Source: Edaphobacter lichenicola
GTDB taxonomy: Bacteria; Acidobacteriota; Terriglobia; Terriglobales; Acidobacteriaceae
DNA length: 64,000 nucleotides
NCBI RefSeq assembly: GCF_025264645.1
Contig: NZ_CP073696.1
Location: 3,906,001-3,970,000 of the forward strand
Direction of reading: 5' to 3'
Position numbers and translations under genes: made by a program. Below the pieces are notes generated by a model, which made no database searches, was not told the origin of the DNA, and saw nothing but the letters and a program-made list of their open reading frames with translations. How positions within the stretch are numbered: the first letter of the stretch is position 1; each line of letters begins with the position of its first letter. Shown piece by piece: positions 26,256-34,353 of this stretch.

Positions 26256-27458
26256 ATGGCTACGCGTGTTCGTTCGTATTCGAAGATCAATTTGGGGCTG
26301 GCGATTGGGCCGGTGCGGGCAGATGGCTTTCATGGGTTGACGACGCTGTATCAGACGCTGGATCTTCACGATCTGGTGACAGTCATGGCTCGACGGAGCA
26401 GTGAGGCGGCCGACACGAAGATCACGTTGACGACGAATCATCCGTTTGTGCCGCGGGACGGACGGAATACGGCGTGGCGGATGGTCGAGCGTGCTTTGGC
26501 CAGGCTGGGGGTGACGGCGGAGGTCACGATTCATATTGAGAAGCGGCTGCCGGTACAGGGTGGGATGGGGGCTGGATCTGCAAACGCTGCGGCGGCGCTG
26601 CTGGGGTTGGAGCGGGAGCTGGGTGTCGCGCTGTCGGGGGTGGAGAGGCTGAAGCTGGCGGCGGAGATTGGGTCGGATGTGCCTTTGTTTCTGCTGGGTG
26701 GGGCTGTTTTGGGTCTGGGGCGGGGGGAGCAGGTGGTCCCGATGCCCGACCTGCCGAAGACCTGGTGCGTGGTAGCGGTGCCGTCTGTGGGGGTGTCGAC
26801 GCCCGCGGCGTTCAAAGAATGGGATGCCCGGAGGGCGGCGGAAGCGGTTGATTCGAAAGCGATAACGGACGCCAATCCACCGGAGAAAGACGACGAAACG
26901 GAGGGGGAGCTGGGCGAGGGATTAAGCATAACGCGGTCCATTGCATTGACTTCTCCGCCCCAACTTGATAAGCTACAGGAGTTGAGTCTTGCTTACTCAT
27001 CCCTCTCTGCCCCAGTTGGGGTCAAGACAGGTGATAGTAGGTCCGACACCTCCGGTATCGTTCGCGATCCTAATCCCGAGAAAAAACGGGGTTTGTCTGA
27101 TGAAAGTCAGGCTGACGCGATGAACGATCTGGCCGAGAACACCCTTCTCGCGCTTGTCCGCACCGGGATTGGAAGCGATGGTCTTCAAAATGATTTTGAA
27201 GAAGTCGTCTTTCCTCAGTATCCCTCCTTGCGAATAACCAAGCGCCAATTGATGGGTAGTGATTTGGATAGCTCTTCGGTAGATCGCCCTGCGATTTACG
27301 CGGCGCTATCAGGTTCTGGCTCTGCTCTGTTTGGACTTTACCGGTCCGAGCGGGATGCCAAGGCTGCTCAACTGCGCGTCCAGTCCTCTGGGGTCCAAGC
27401 TTTCCTGACGGAGACCTTGCCCCGAACCGAGTACTGGGAAAGAATGTTCGCGGAGTGA
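26256..27458 (+). CDS. ispE: 4-diphosphocytidyl-2-C-methyl-D-erythritol kinase, with an insertion
   Basis: IspE phosphorylates CDP-methylerythritol in the MEP isoprenoid pathway. Seen: SYSKINLGL at the N-terminus, the GHMP ATP-binding loop PVQGGMGAGSANAAAAL, the IGSDVPLFL block, NDLAENTL, and the C-terminal LSGSGSALFGLY. The protein is 400 aa from ATG 26256, against about 290 usually. The excess is a polar low-complexity insertion between about residues 190 and 285 (VDSKAITDANPPEKDDETEG and on), placed between the FKEWDA and NDLAEN blocks. GTG 26232 is a possible but weaker start. Confidence 0.93.
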   Translation: MATRVRSYSKINLGLAIGPVRADGFHGLTTLYQTLDLHDLVTVMARRSSEAADTKITLTTNHPFVPRDGRNTAWRMVERALARLGVTAEVTIHIEKRLPVQGGMGAGSANAAAALLGLERELGVALSGVERLKLAAEIGSDVPLFLLGGAVLGLGRGEQVVPMPDLPKTWCVVAVPSVGVSTPAAFKEWDARRAAEAVDSKAITDANPPEKDDETEGELGEGLSITRSIALTSPPQLDKLQELSLAYSSLSAPVGVKTGDSRSDTSGIVRDPNPEKKRGLSDESQADAMNDLAENTLLALVRTGIGSDGLQNDFEEVVFPQYPSLRITKRQLMGSDLDSSSVDRPAIYAALSGSGSALFGLYRSERDAKAAQLRVQSSGVQAFLTETLPRTEYWERMFAE

Positions 27459-27502
27459 CCTCGCCGGTCGATAGTAGAATCAAACTGCATCCGGCGATGT
27501 AC

Positions 27503-27576
27503 TGGGCGATCGACTAACGGTAGGTCAAGTGCCTTTGGAGCACTTTGTCTAGGTTCGAATCCTAGTCGCCCAACCA
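27503..27576 (+). tRNA. tRNA-Gln (anticodon UUG)
   Basis: A full cloverleaf is present. The 7-bp acceptor TGGGCGA/TCGCCCA starts with the U1-A72 pair typical of tRNA-Gln. The D-arm closes GAC/GTC, the anticodon stem AGTGC/GCACT encloses the loop CTTTGGA, giving anticodon TTG, and the T-arm is CTAGG-TTCGAAT-CCTAG. The 3' ACCA is encoded. It lies 44 bp after ispE. Confidence 0.95.
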
Positions 27577-27832
27577 AAAAGTCGACGCCAGATGCGACGA
27601 GCGAGATTAGGGATCTACGGCGGCAGCAACAACTTGCCGCAGGATGAAGACGATTTTGGAGTTCGCCCAAAACGAGGCGAACGAAGAAGTACGAAGTTTG
27701 AAGGACCGAAGTCTTTTAGTTTTTTTGAGTAGTCCGCAACGAGGATTTCAGAAGAAGTAACGGGGCCGCAACAAGGCCACGCAAGACAGTGCAGCAGGAA
27801 CATTCAAGGTCAACCAGCCTGGAGGGTTTCAC
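27577..27832 (+). other. tRNA-prs spacer with two hairpins; terminator-like signal inside
   Basis: No gene is seen. A GTTCGCC/GGCGAAC stem (27661-27682) is followed by a 6-bp stem AAGGAC/GTCTTT (27701-27716) that runs into TAGTTTTTTTG, a plausible terminator for the tRNA transcript. The remainder, about 105 nt, would hold the prs promoter and leader, ending in GGAGGG before GTG. Confidence 0.4.
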
Positions 27833-28942
27833 GTGAACGAACGAAACACGACTGCGGTTCTTTCCCCTATTTCAGAGCAGGCTGAAGAGACAGAAACGAG
27901 CTCTCAGCCTGCGCTAGCGCCTTCGCAGAACGGACAGGCGAAGGTTACGCGAGCGCCAGAGGCGCCAGCACCGGAAAAAAAGCGCTCCGGACGGCTGACA
28001 GATGATAAGCGCGTCAAGATTTTTTGCGGATCTTCCAATAAGGCCCTGGCCGAGGAGATCTGCAAGTTCGTCGGTGTGCCGCTGGGCGAGACCCGGTTGC
28101 AGAGATTCTCCGACGGCGAGGTTCATTTTCAGCTGCTCGAGAACGTTCGCGGTGCGGATGTTTTTCTCGTGCAGCCTACGTGTTTCCCGGTAGATCAGCA
28201 CCTTGTCGAGCTGCTGATCATGATGGATGCGCTGAAGCGCGCCTCGGCTGGGAGGATCACGGTTGTGATTCCCTACTATGGTTACGCACGGCAGGACAGA
28301 AAAGACCGTCCGCGTGTTGCCATTACGTCGAAGCTGGTTGCCGATCTTCTGACCACCGCCGGTGCGAACCGCGCTCTGCTCGTCGATCTGCATGCAGCCC
28401 AGATACAGGGGTTCTTCAATATCCCGGTGGATCATCTGTTTGCCAGCCCGGTGCTGGTGAGCTACTTCCGGGAGCTTGACCTGCCGAATCTGACGGTCGT
28501 TTCGCCGGACGCAGGTGGCGTAGAGCGTGCGCGCTTCTTCGCCAAGAAGCTGGATGTACCGTTGGCCATCGTCGACAAGCGGCGGACCGACATCAATGTC
28601 ACCGAGGTGATGAACGTGATCGGCGATGTGCAGGGCCGGACGTGCTTGATCCTCGACGACATCATCGACACCGCCGGAACACTGGTGAAGACGGTGGATG
28701 CGCTGCTGGCTGAGGGCGCGGAAAAAGTTTATGCGTGCGCGACGCATCCGGTGCTTTCGGGCCCGGCAGTCGAGCGTATCGCAGCATCACGATTGGAGCA
28801 GTTGATCGTGACCAATACCATCCCTCTGCGCGAAGACGCGCTGAAGGTGGAGAAGATTAAAGTGCTTTCGATTGCCGGCCTGCTTGGCCGGGCGATCGAG
28901 AGTATTCACATGGAGACCAGCGTCAGTACGCTGTTCAACTAG
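27833..28942 (+). CDS. prs: Ribose-phosphate pyrophosphokinase (PRPP synthetase) with N-terminal extension
   Basis: The enzyme makes PRPP from ribose 5-phosphate and ATP for purine, pyrimidine, NAD, His and Trp synthesis. Seen: KIFCGSSNKALAEEI, RFSDGEVHFQL, IPYYGYARQDRKDRPRV (the ATP flexible loop), VDLHAAQIQGFFNIPVDH, VSPDAGGVERAR and the PRPP loop ILDDIIDTAGTL. The protein is 369 aa, against about 315, with a 55-60 aa Gln/Ala/Pro-rich N-terminal tail. The GTG start has GGAGGG six nucleotides upstream, which supports the tail as translated. It heads the translation gene run. Confidence 0.96.
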   Translation: MNERNTTAVLSPISEQAEETETSSQPALAPSQNGQAKVTRAPEAPAPEKKRSGRLTDDKRVKIFCGSSNKALAEEICKFVGVPLGETRLQRFSDGEVHFQLLENVRGADVFLVQPTCFPVDQHLVELLIMMDALKRASAGRITVVIPYYGYARQDRKDRPRVAITSKLVADLLTTAGANRALLVDLHAAQIQGFFNIPVDHLFASPVLVSYFRELDLPNLTVVSPDAGGVERARFFAKKLDVPLAIVDKRRTDINVTEVMNVIGDVQGRTCLILDDIIDTAGTLVKTVDALLAEGAEKVYACATHPVLSGPAVERIAASRLEQLIVTNTIPLREDALKVEKIKVLSIAGLLGRAIESIHMETSVSTLFN

Positions 28943-29027
28943 GTCGCAACCAGCTACAGGCGGCCTGGACTAACCCAGGTAGCAAAGGGAGCAGAGCTCA
29001 ACTCTGTGCCCGAAAGGAAGATTCATC

Positions 29028-29723
29028 ATGGCAACATCCACTATTGAAGCAGTCGTCGCAACGCCCCGTGAGGGCAAGTTCAACAAGAATGCCGCTCGTC
29101 GCGTTCGTGTCTCCGGTAAGATTCCCGCCGTTGTTTATGGCGCGGGTCAGGACGCGGTTGCGGTTGCAGTTGACCCTCGCGTGATCACCAAGATTCTGCA
29201 CTCCGACTCTGGTCACAACACGATCTTCGACCTCAACGTCGAAGGCTCTGCCGTTGTGAAGGCCATGATTGTTGACTGGCAGCATGAGCCGATCAAGGGC
29301 GCGCTGCTGCACATCGACCTGAAGCGCATCGCCATGGACAAGATGATGACGGTCTCGGTGCCAATTCAGTTGGTTGGAACACCGGTGGGCGTGAAGTCAC
29401 AGGGCGGTATTCTCGAGCACGTTATGCGTGAGGTCGAGATTGAGTGCCTTCCGAACGATATTCCGAGCCACCTGGATGTCGACGTCTCCGGACTCGAGTT
29501 GCATGGAGTGATCCACGTCTCTGACCTGCCACACTCGGGCAGCATCAAATTCCTCGGCGACGAGCACGCGACTGTCGCTCACGTCACCTCGATCAAGGAA
29601 GAGGTTGTGGCTGCTGACGCGGTTGTCGCTGCTCCGGCCGAGCCAGAGGTTGCCAAGAAGGGCAAGACAGATGCTGCCGCTGCTGCACCTGCTGCCGATG
29701 CCAAGGACGCGAAGAAGAAGTAA
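29028..29723 (+). CDS. rplY: 50S ribosomal protein L25 (TL5/CTC type)
   Basis: The 231-aa protein binds 5S rRNA. It has the N-terminal L25 domain (REGKFNKNAARRVRVSGKIP, about 13-32) and the longer C-terminal beta domain of TL5/CTC forms (MTVSVPIQLVGTPVGVKSQGG, EIECLPNDIPSHLDVDVS). The tail is Ala/Lys-rich and likely disordered. The ribosome site is GAAAGGAAG. It lies 85 bp after prs, in the order commonly seen (prs-rplY-pth). Confidence 0.95.
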   Translation: MATSTIEAVVATPREGKFNKNAARRVRVSGKIPAVVYGAGQDAVAVAVDPRVITKILHSDSGHNTIFDLNVEGSAVVKAMIVDWQHEPIKGALLHIDLKRIAMDKMMTVSVPIQLVGTPVGVKSQGGILEHVMREVEIECLPNDIPSHLDVDVSGLELHGVIHVSDLPHSGSIKFLGDEHATVAHVTSIKEEVVAADAVVAAPAEPEVAKKGKTDAAAAAPAADAKDAKKK

Positions 29724-29728
29724 TTTAC

Positions 29729-29763
29729 GCGGCCTGCGAGTCTTTGAAAGATTTGCAGGCCGC
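29729..29763 (+). terminator. Hairpin between rplY and pth (attenuator or weak terminator)
   Basis: A 9-bp perfect stem GCGGCCTGC/GCAGGCCGC encloses an inner TCTTT/AAAGA stem. It starts 5 nt after the rplY stop codon. There is no T run after it (CTGAGTTTG), so partial read-through into pth is more likely than full termination. Confidence 0.45.
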
Positions 29764-29791
29764 CTGAGTTTGTTGGAAAGGGTAACAAAGC

Positions 29792-30421
29792 GTGAAGTTG
29801 ATTGTCGGTCTCGGCAACCCCGGTATCGAGTATCAGTTCACGCCGCACAACGCCGGCTTTCTCGCAGTGGATCGCATCGCGGACGATTGCGGCGTGGTCC
29901 TCTCGAATCGCCGGGGACGTGCTTTGACGGCGAAGGCAAGGCTTGCAGGTCACGAGGTTCTGCTTGCTAAACCTGAGACGTACATGAATCTGAGCGGGCT
30001 TTCGGTAGCCGCGCTGGTTCAGGAGCTAGAGATTGAAGTTCCGTCCGAGGATCTGATCGTCCTCTATGACGAGCTTGCATTTCCGCTGGGCAGACTACGC
30101 ATCAGCGCGAATGGCAGGGCAAACGGGCACAACGGAGTGAAGTCCATCTCCGGTGCGCTTGGAACGGAAGAGTGGTTGCGCATTCGCATTGGCGTTGGGA
30201 AACCGGCGCTGGCGGATGGCAGAGAGATCAAAGCCGGCGGCAGGGATTATCTGCTGTCGCAGTTTCGCAAGCAGGAGCTTGCGGTGCTGGATGAGGTGCT
30301 CGACAGAGTAGAAGACGCTGTTGAGGCGATGTTGACCGAAGGGGTCAGCGCCGCGATGAACAGATTCAACCGTCGGCCAGAGGATCCGGAGAATGGATCG
30401 GATGAGGCGAAGGGGAAGTAA
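29792..30421 (+). CDS. pth: Peptidyl-tRNA hydrolase
   Basis: The enzyme releases peptides from peptidyl-tRNAs dropped by the ribosome. Seen in 209 aa: LIVGLGNPGIEYQFTPHNAGF (catalytic His in HNAGF), KPETYMNLSG, LYDELAFPLGRLRI and NGRANGHNGVKSI. The C-terminus is a polar tail. The start is GTG at 29792. It sits between rplY and rpsF, consistent with the conserved bacterial order. Confidence 0.95.
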   Translation: MKLIVGLGNPGIEYQFTPHNAGFLAVDRIADDCGVVLSNRRGRALTAKARLAGHEVLLAKPETYMNLSGLSVAALVQELEIEVPSEDLIVLYDELAFPLGRLRISANGRANGHNGVKSISGALGTEEWLRIRIGVGKPALADGREIKAGGRDYLLSQFRKQELAVLDEVLDRVEDAVEAMLTEGVSAAMNRFNRRPEDPENGSDEAKGK

Positions 30422-30531
30422 AGAAGAAGTAGCGAAGGTTGTTACTTAGACGCAGTCGAAATTCCAAACCGGGTTGGCAGAACAGACGCCAGCACGGTGC
30501 GAAGCAGAACTTCGCAGAAAGAAGTAATCGA

Positions 30532-31035
30532 ATGAATCGTACCTACGAAATCATGTTCATCGTCCGTCCGGATGTTGAAGAAGCCGAACTCGACAAGCTG
30601 ATTGAAGGCTTCTCCGCAAACGTCACCAATGGTGGCGGTGAAGTGAAGAGCGTCGAGAAGATGGGCCGTCGCCGGCTCGCCTACACCGTCCGCAAGTTCA
30701 ACGACGGCTTCTACATCCTGCTGAACGTTGCCGCCGCTGGTTCGCTGATCACCGAGATCGAGCGTCGCCTCCGCGTCTCCGAGCAGGTCATCAAGTTCAT
30801 CACGGTTCGCATGGACGAAGAAGAGAAGCGTCTCGCTAAGGTCAAGGCCATCCGCGACACCAAGGTGAAGCGCAGCGCACAGCCAATCGCCGCTCCCGTA
30901 CAGGCTCCTGCAGCAGCGCCGGATGCCGATGCAGCGAAGGCAGAGGCCGAAGAAGAGAAGAAGCCAGTTGCTGCAGCTCCGGCTGAGCACGTTGCATCCG
31001 ATGCGCCGCCCGAGACTGTGTCCGCAGCGGTCTAA
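30532..31035 (+). CDS. rpsF: 30S ribosomal protein S6
   Basis: The 168-aa protein has the S6 ferredoxin-like fold: MNRTYEIMFIVRPDVEEAEL, RRRLAYTVRKFNDGFYILLN and LRVSEQVIKFITVRMDEEEK. An Ala/Pro/Glu-rich C-terminal tail (about 110-168) extends it beyond the usual 95-135 aa. The start at 30532 gives the conserved N-terminus; the frame is open further upstream but lacks conserved sequence. First gene of the rpsF-rpsR-rplI unit; S6 pairs with S18 in the ribosome platform. Confidence 0.95.
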   Translation: MNRTYEIMFIVRPDVEEAELDKLIEGFSANVTNGGGEVKSVEKMGRRRLAYTVRKFNDGFYILLNVAAAGSLITEIERRLRVSEQVIKFITVRMDEEEKRLAKVKAIRDTKVKRSAQPIAAPVQAPAAAPDADAAKAEAEEEKKPVAAAPAEHVASDAPPETVSAAV

Positions 31036-31196
31036 CTCTGGCCTCGCATCCATATTTGCGATGAGGCTGAAACCGCATCGCACAACGCATCACGATCGCC
31101 TAATTCGCTTCCACTCGATCACTTGATCGAATGTTCAGAGACTCCATCGCGGGTCTGGAGCGAAGGCAGGCACAACGTACCTGAGAGGGAAATATC

Positions 31197-31541
31197 ATGG
31201 CTGACGAAACGCAATCCACTGAGCAGCACGTACCAACATCCCGCCCGGCGCACTCTGGCCCTGGCGCGGGTCCCCGCACTCCACGTCCCGCCGGCGCACC
31301 CGGTGGTGGTCCTGGCGGCCGCAAGTTCTTCCGTCGCAAGAAGGTCTGCAAGTTCTGCACCGAGAAGATCGACGCCATCTCCTACCGCGATGTTCGCCTG
31401 CTTCAGGGCTTCGTCGCCGAACGTGGCAAGATCGTTCCGCGTCGTTTGACGGGTGTCTGCACACGCCACCAGCGCAAGCTCAGCTTGGCAATCAAGCAGT
31501 CGCGCAACATCGCCCTGCTCGCCTTCGCTGCACGCTTCTAA
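31197..31541 (+). CDS. rpsR: 30S ribosomal protein S18 with Pro/Gly-rich N-terminal extension
   Basis: The 114-aa protein ends in a normal S18 core (about 40-114: [41 protein letters not shown] region, [10 protein letters not shown]). CKFC plus the Cys in GVC and the following His form a possible zinc site, as in Zn-binding S18. The first 40 residues are a Pro/Gly/Ala-rich extension not found in the usual 75-85 aa protein. It lies 161 bp after rpsF. Confidence 0.95.
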   Translation: MADETQSTEQHVPTSRPAHSGPGAGPRTPRPAGAPGGGPGGRKFFRRKKVCKFCTEKIDAISYRDVRLLQGFVAERGKIVPRRLTGVCTRHQRKLSLAIKQSRNIALLAFAARF

Positions 31542-31616
31542 CTTTTCCGCTGCGGCGGACTATCGGACACGCAAGACTGGCGGCACCAGAGCCAGAGACG
31601 AAATCGGAGAAATGCA

Positions 31617-32093
31617 ATGGAAGTCATTCTGAAGGAAGACGTAAATAAGCTCGGACATCGCGGCGATGTGGTTAAGGTCGCTGACGGTTACGGGCGCAAC
31701 TACCTGCTGCCGGAGAAGCTCGCAATCGAAGCGACCCTCGCAAACAAGGCAGTTATCGAGCAGATGAAGGCATCGGCGGTTCGCAAGTCCGCCAAGGAGA
31801 AGACTGGAGCCGAGCAGTTGGCGACACAGCTCTCTGCGGTTGAGCTTGTGTTCGAGCGCAAGGTGGGCGAGAACGAGCATCTCTTTGGCTCGGTCACCTC
31901 GGGCGATATCGCGCACCAGCTTGAGGCGAAGGGCTTCACCATCGATCGTCGCAAGATCTCCCTCGAGGAGCCGCTGAAGACGATCGGCGAGTATCACGTT
32001 CCCGTGAAACTGCACCGCGAGGTCACCAGCCATGTGAAGGTGACGGTCAAGGGCGACCAGCCAGAGGCCGAAGCAGCAGCCACCACCGCTTAG
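31617..32093 (+). CDS. rplI: 50S ribosomal protein L9
   Basis: The 158-aa protein has the N-terminal L9 domain (MEVILKEDVNKLGHRGDVVK, VADGYGRNYLLP), the long connecting helix, and the C-terminal domain (FGSVTSGDIAHQLEAKGFTI, IGEYHVPVKLHREV). It ends in a short Ala/Glu tail. The ribosome site is GGAG before AAATGCAATG. Last gene of the operon, followed at once by a strong terminator. Confidence 0.96.
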   Translation: MEVILKEDVNKLGHRGDVVKVADGYGRNYLLPEKLAIEATLANKAVIEQMKASAVRKSAKEKTGAEQLATQLSAVELVFERKVGENEHLFGSVTSGDIAHQLEAKGFTIDRRKISLEEPLKTIGEYHVPVKLHREVTSHVKVTVKGDQPEAEAAATTA

Positions 32094-32111
32094 TTTTCGG
32101 CAGTTCAAAAT

Positions 32112-32163
32112 CAAAGCGCATCAGCCCGGCGAAGTTTTCGCTTGAGCTGATGCGCTTTGTTTT
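32112..32163 (+). terminator. Terminator of the rpsF-rpsR-rplI operon
   Basis: A 14-bp perfect stem (CAAAGCGCATCAGC/GCTGATGCGCTTTG) encloses an inner GCGAA/TTCGC stem and is followed by TTTTG on the plus strand. It starts 18 bp after rplI and precedes the convergent permease gene. Confidence 0.85.
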
Positions 32164-32188
32164 GCGATGGACTCGCTTGAAGGAAAGA

Positions 32189-33463
32189 TTACTCGTACTT
32201 GAGCGTCTGCACAGGGTCCAGTCGCGCGGCGCGGTTCGCAGGGAGCGTTCCGAAAAGGACACCGACAAGCATCGAACTACCCAACGCGAATACTGGAGCC
32301 CATGGATTCATGGGGATGGTAAACGGCGTCAACAGACCCAACGTAAAGGGAATGGCGAGGCCAAGAATGGTACCGATCAGTCCGCCACTTAACGACAGGA
32401 AGACCGCTTCAGTAAGGAACTGCAGTCGTATCTCGCGGCTGGTCGCGCCAAGCGCCTTACGGATACCGATCTCCTTGATGCGTGACTGCACGTTGGCGAG
32501 CATGCTGTTCATGATGCCGACGCCGCTGACGATCAGGGTAATTCCTGCACCGAGGGTGAGCACGATCGTCAGCATGTCTGCAATCTTCGCCATGCTGCTG
32601 AGGAGTTCAGTCAGCGTCGCCGCGCTGTAAACGGAGCTGGCGTAGTGACGCGAGCGGACGATCGCAAGCATTCTGTCACGCGCTGGGAGCACCATTGAAG
32701 GGTCGCGCATGGTGAAGAAGATCTCTTTCAGATCGTTCGTTCCCTGAAAGTAGCGGGCCACAGGATAAGGGATGAGCAGCGTATGTTCGCTGATCTCCGA
32801 TTGACCGTAGGTGTCGAAGCTCTCCCTGAAGACGCCGATGATGACGAACGGTATGCCCTTGATGCTGATGGTTCTACCGACAGCGGCGTCGGAGCTGCCA
32901 TAGAGCTCAACGGCAAACGGTTTGACCATGACAGCAACCTTCTCATGGGCCAGGGCGTCCTGGTCATCGAAGAAGCGACCAGATACAACGACAAGATTAC
33001 GCACGATCCGATACTGCGGCGAGACGCCGAGCAGCATCGTCGACTGAGAGACGCCACCGCCCAGGCTGACGTTGTCGTGAAACTCAAGCATGGGAGATGA
33101 GGCGACGATGCCGGGAACCTGGTCGAGGACCGCGTGCATGTCATCGAGGGTCATGTAGTCCGGTGTGCTGGTGTTGTCCGGGCCGCTGACGGTGCCGCCG
33201 TTGTACTGCAGCTCAACTTTATTCGGACCGATGCTGGTGAGTTGGTCGAGCGCATACTGCTTCCCCGTCGAACCCAGCGTAGCCACCAGAATGATGGAGG
33301 CCGAGCCGATGACCATACCAAGCATCGTGAGCAGAAATCGCGTCTTGCTGGAGCGGAAGCTGTCGACTGCGAGCCTGACAACCTCGCTGAACATCATCGT
33401 CGAACGCGCGCTGGCTAGCGTACGGTCGAAGGAGCTCGGTTTGGGTAGGTTCGTGGTCGCCAT
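32189..33463 (-). CDS. MacB/FtsX-type ABC transporter permease
   Basis: The 424-aa protein has an N-terminal membrane segment after a basic stretch (SSKTRFLLTMLGMVIGSASIILV, about 37-58), then a large periplasmic MacB_PCD domain (about 60-280) and three C-terminal membrane segments with FtsX motifs (VQSRIKEIGIRKALGATSREI about 325-345). Such permeases export antibiotics, lipoproteins or peptides with a separate ATPase. No ATPase or membrane-fusion gene is adjacent, so its partner lies elsewhere. It is convergent with the ribosomal operon. Confidence 0.9.
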   Translation of the reverse strand: MATTNLPKPSSFDRTLASARSTMMFSEVVRLAVDSFRSSKTRFLLTMLGMVIGSASIILVATLGSTGKQYALDQLTSIGPNKVELQYNGGTVSGPDNTSTPDYMTLDDMHAVLDQVPGIVASSPMLEFHDNVSLGGGVSQSTMLLGVSPQYRIVRNLVVVSGRFFDDQDALAHEKVAVMVKPFAVELYGSSDAAVGRTISIKGIPFVIIGVFRESFDTYGQSEISEHTLLIPYPVARYFQGTNDLKEIFFTMRDPSMVLPARDRMLAIVRSRHYASSVYSAATLTELLSSMAKIADMLTIVLTLGAGITLIVSGVGIMNSMLANVQSRIKEIGIRKALGATSREIRLQFLTEAVFLSLSGGLIGTILGLAIPFTLGLLTPFTIPMNPWAPVFALGSSMLVGVLFGTLPANRAARLDPVQTLKYE

Positions 33464-33619
33464 GAGCTTTAACGATTAGACACCTATCAGTATCGCAGCG
33501 GTGCATGATTTCCCGCTAACTTCTGCGTGCCCCTCATGGCTCGGACGCACGCATACGTTAAAAGCTGCCTTCAGGCAGTGGCTGGAACCAGAAATCGGCC
33601 GACTCGACACATATGACGA

Positions 33620-34339
33620 CTAACTGTCTCCGTATACAGGGATTGCTGCGCCGTGAATCACCTTGGACTCGTCACTACAGAGGAACAAGATCACCTTTGC
33701 AATATCCTCCGGCTTGGGCCATGTCTCGAACTTCGAATTCGGCATCGCCTGCCGATTCGCCACTGTATCTATGATGCTCGGAAGAATGGAGTTGACTCGA
33801 ACTCCCTTCCCTTTAACGTCTGCGGCGAGCGAATCCATCATCGCCACGGCAGCAGCCTTCGTCGCTGCATAGGCGGATGCGCCTGCCCCATGATCGAATG
33901 CAGCTTTTGCCGCGACGTTGACGATCGATCCGTGAGCTTGCTTCAACATCGCAGGCAGCACCGCCCTCGACAGATTGAAGCCTGAACGCAGATTCAACGA
34001 CACCATCTGCTCGAGCAATGACGTCTCCGTCTTCCAAAGCGGAATGCCACCGGCGTAGCCACCAACGGTATTGACCAGCGCATCCACCTTGCCATGCTTG
34101 CTGACGAGTTCTTCCGCAAACTTCGCCGTCGCCTTCTCATCCGTGACGTCAACCTTGCAGCCGGACAGCGCGGAACCATTCGGGCCGGCGGCACTCTTGA
34201 GAGCGGCGAGCTCTTCTTCATGGCGATACGTCACTGCGACTGAGGCTCCCTCACTGAGAAACGCGAGGCTGACCGATCTTCCCAGCCCACCTGTCCCGCC
34301 AGCGACGATCACGATCTTGCCATCAAAGCTGATCTTCAT
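33620..34339 (-). CDS. SDR-family oxidoreductase lacking the usual catalytic serine
   Basis: The 239-aa Rossmann protein has the cofactor loop VAGGTGGLGRS (about 12-22), NTVGGYAGG in place of the NNAG motif, and the YAATKAA active-site Tyr/Lys. The Ser normally 13 residues before the Tyr is Ala here (VNVAAKAAFDHGAGASAY), so classical hydride-transfer chemistry is questionable or uses another residue. The start at 34339 has AGGAG upstream. It follows the GH31 gene by 14 bp on the same strand, suggesting co-transcription. Confidence 0.85.
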   Translation of the reverse strand: MKISFDGKIVIVAGGTGGLGRSVSLAFLSEGASVAVTYRHEEELAALKSAAGPNGSALSGCKVDVTDEKATAKFAEELVSKHGKVDALVNTVGGYAGGIPLWKTETSLLEQMVSLNLRSGFNLSRAVLPAMLKQAHGSIVNVAAKAAFDHGAGASAYAATKAAAVAMMDSLAADVKGKGVRVNSILPSIIDTVANRQAMPNSKFETWPKPEDIAKVILFLCSDESKVIHGAAIPVYGDS

Positions 34340-34353
34340 TACGTTCTCCTGAG

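Noticed and set aside
33521-33556. Possible dif half-site (CATACGTTAAAA) at the skew switch
   Set aside because: Only the XerD-like arm resembles the general dif pattern; the other arm does not match, so no dif site is claimed.
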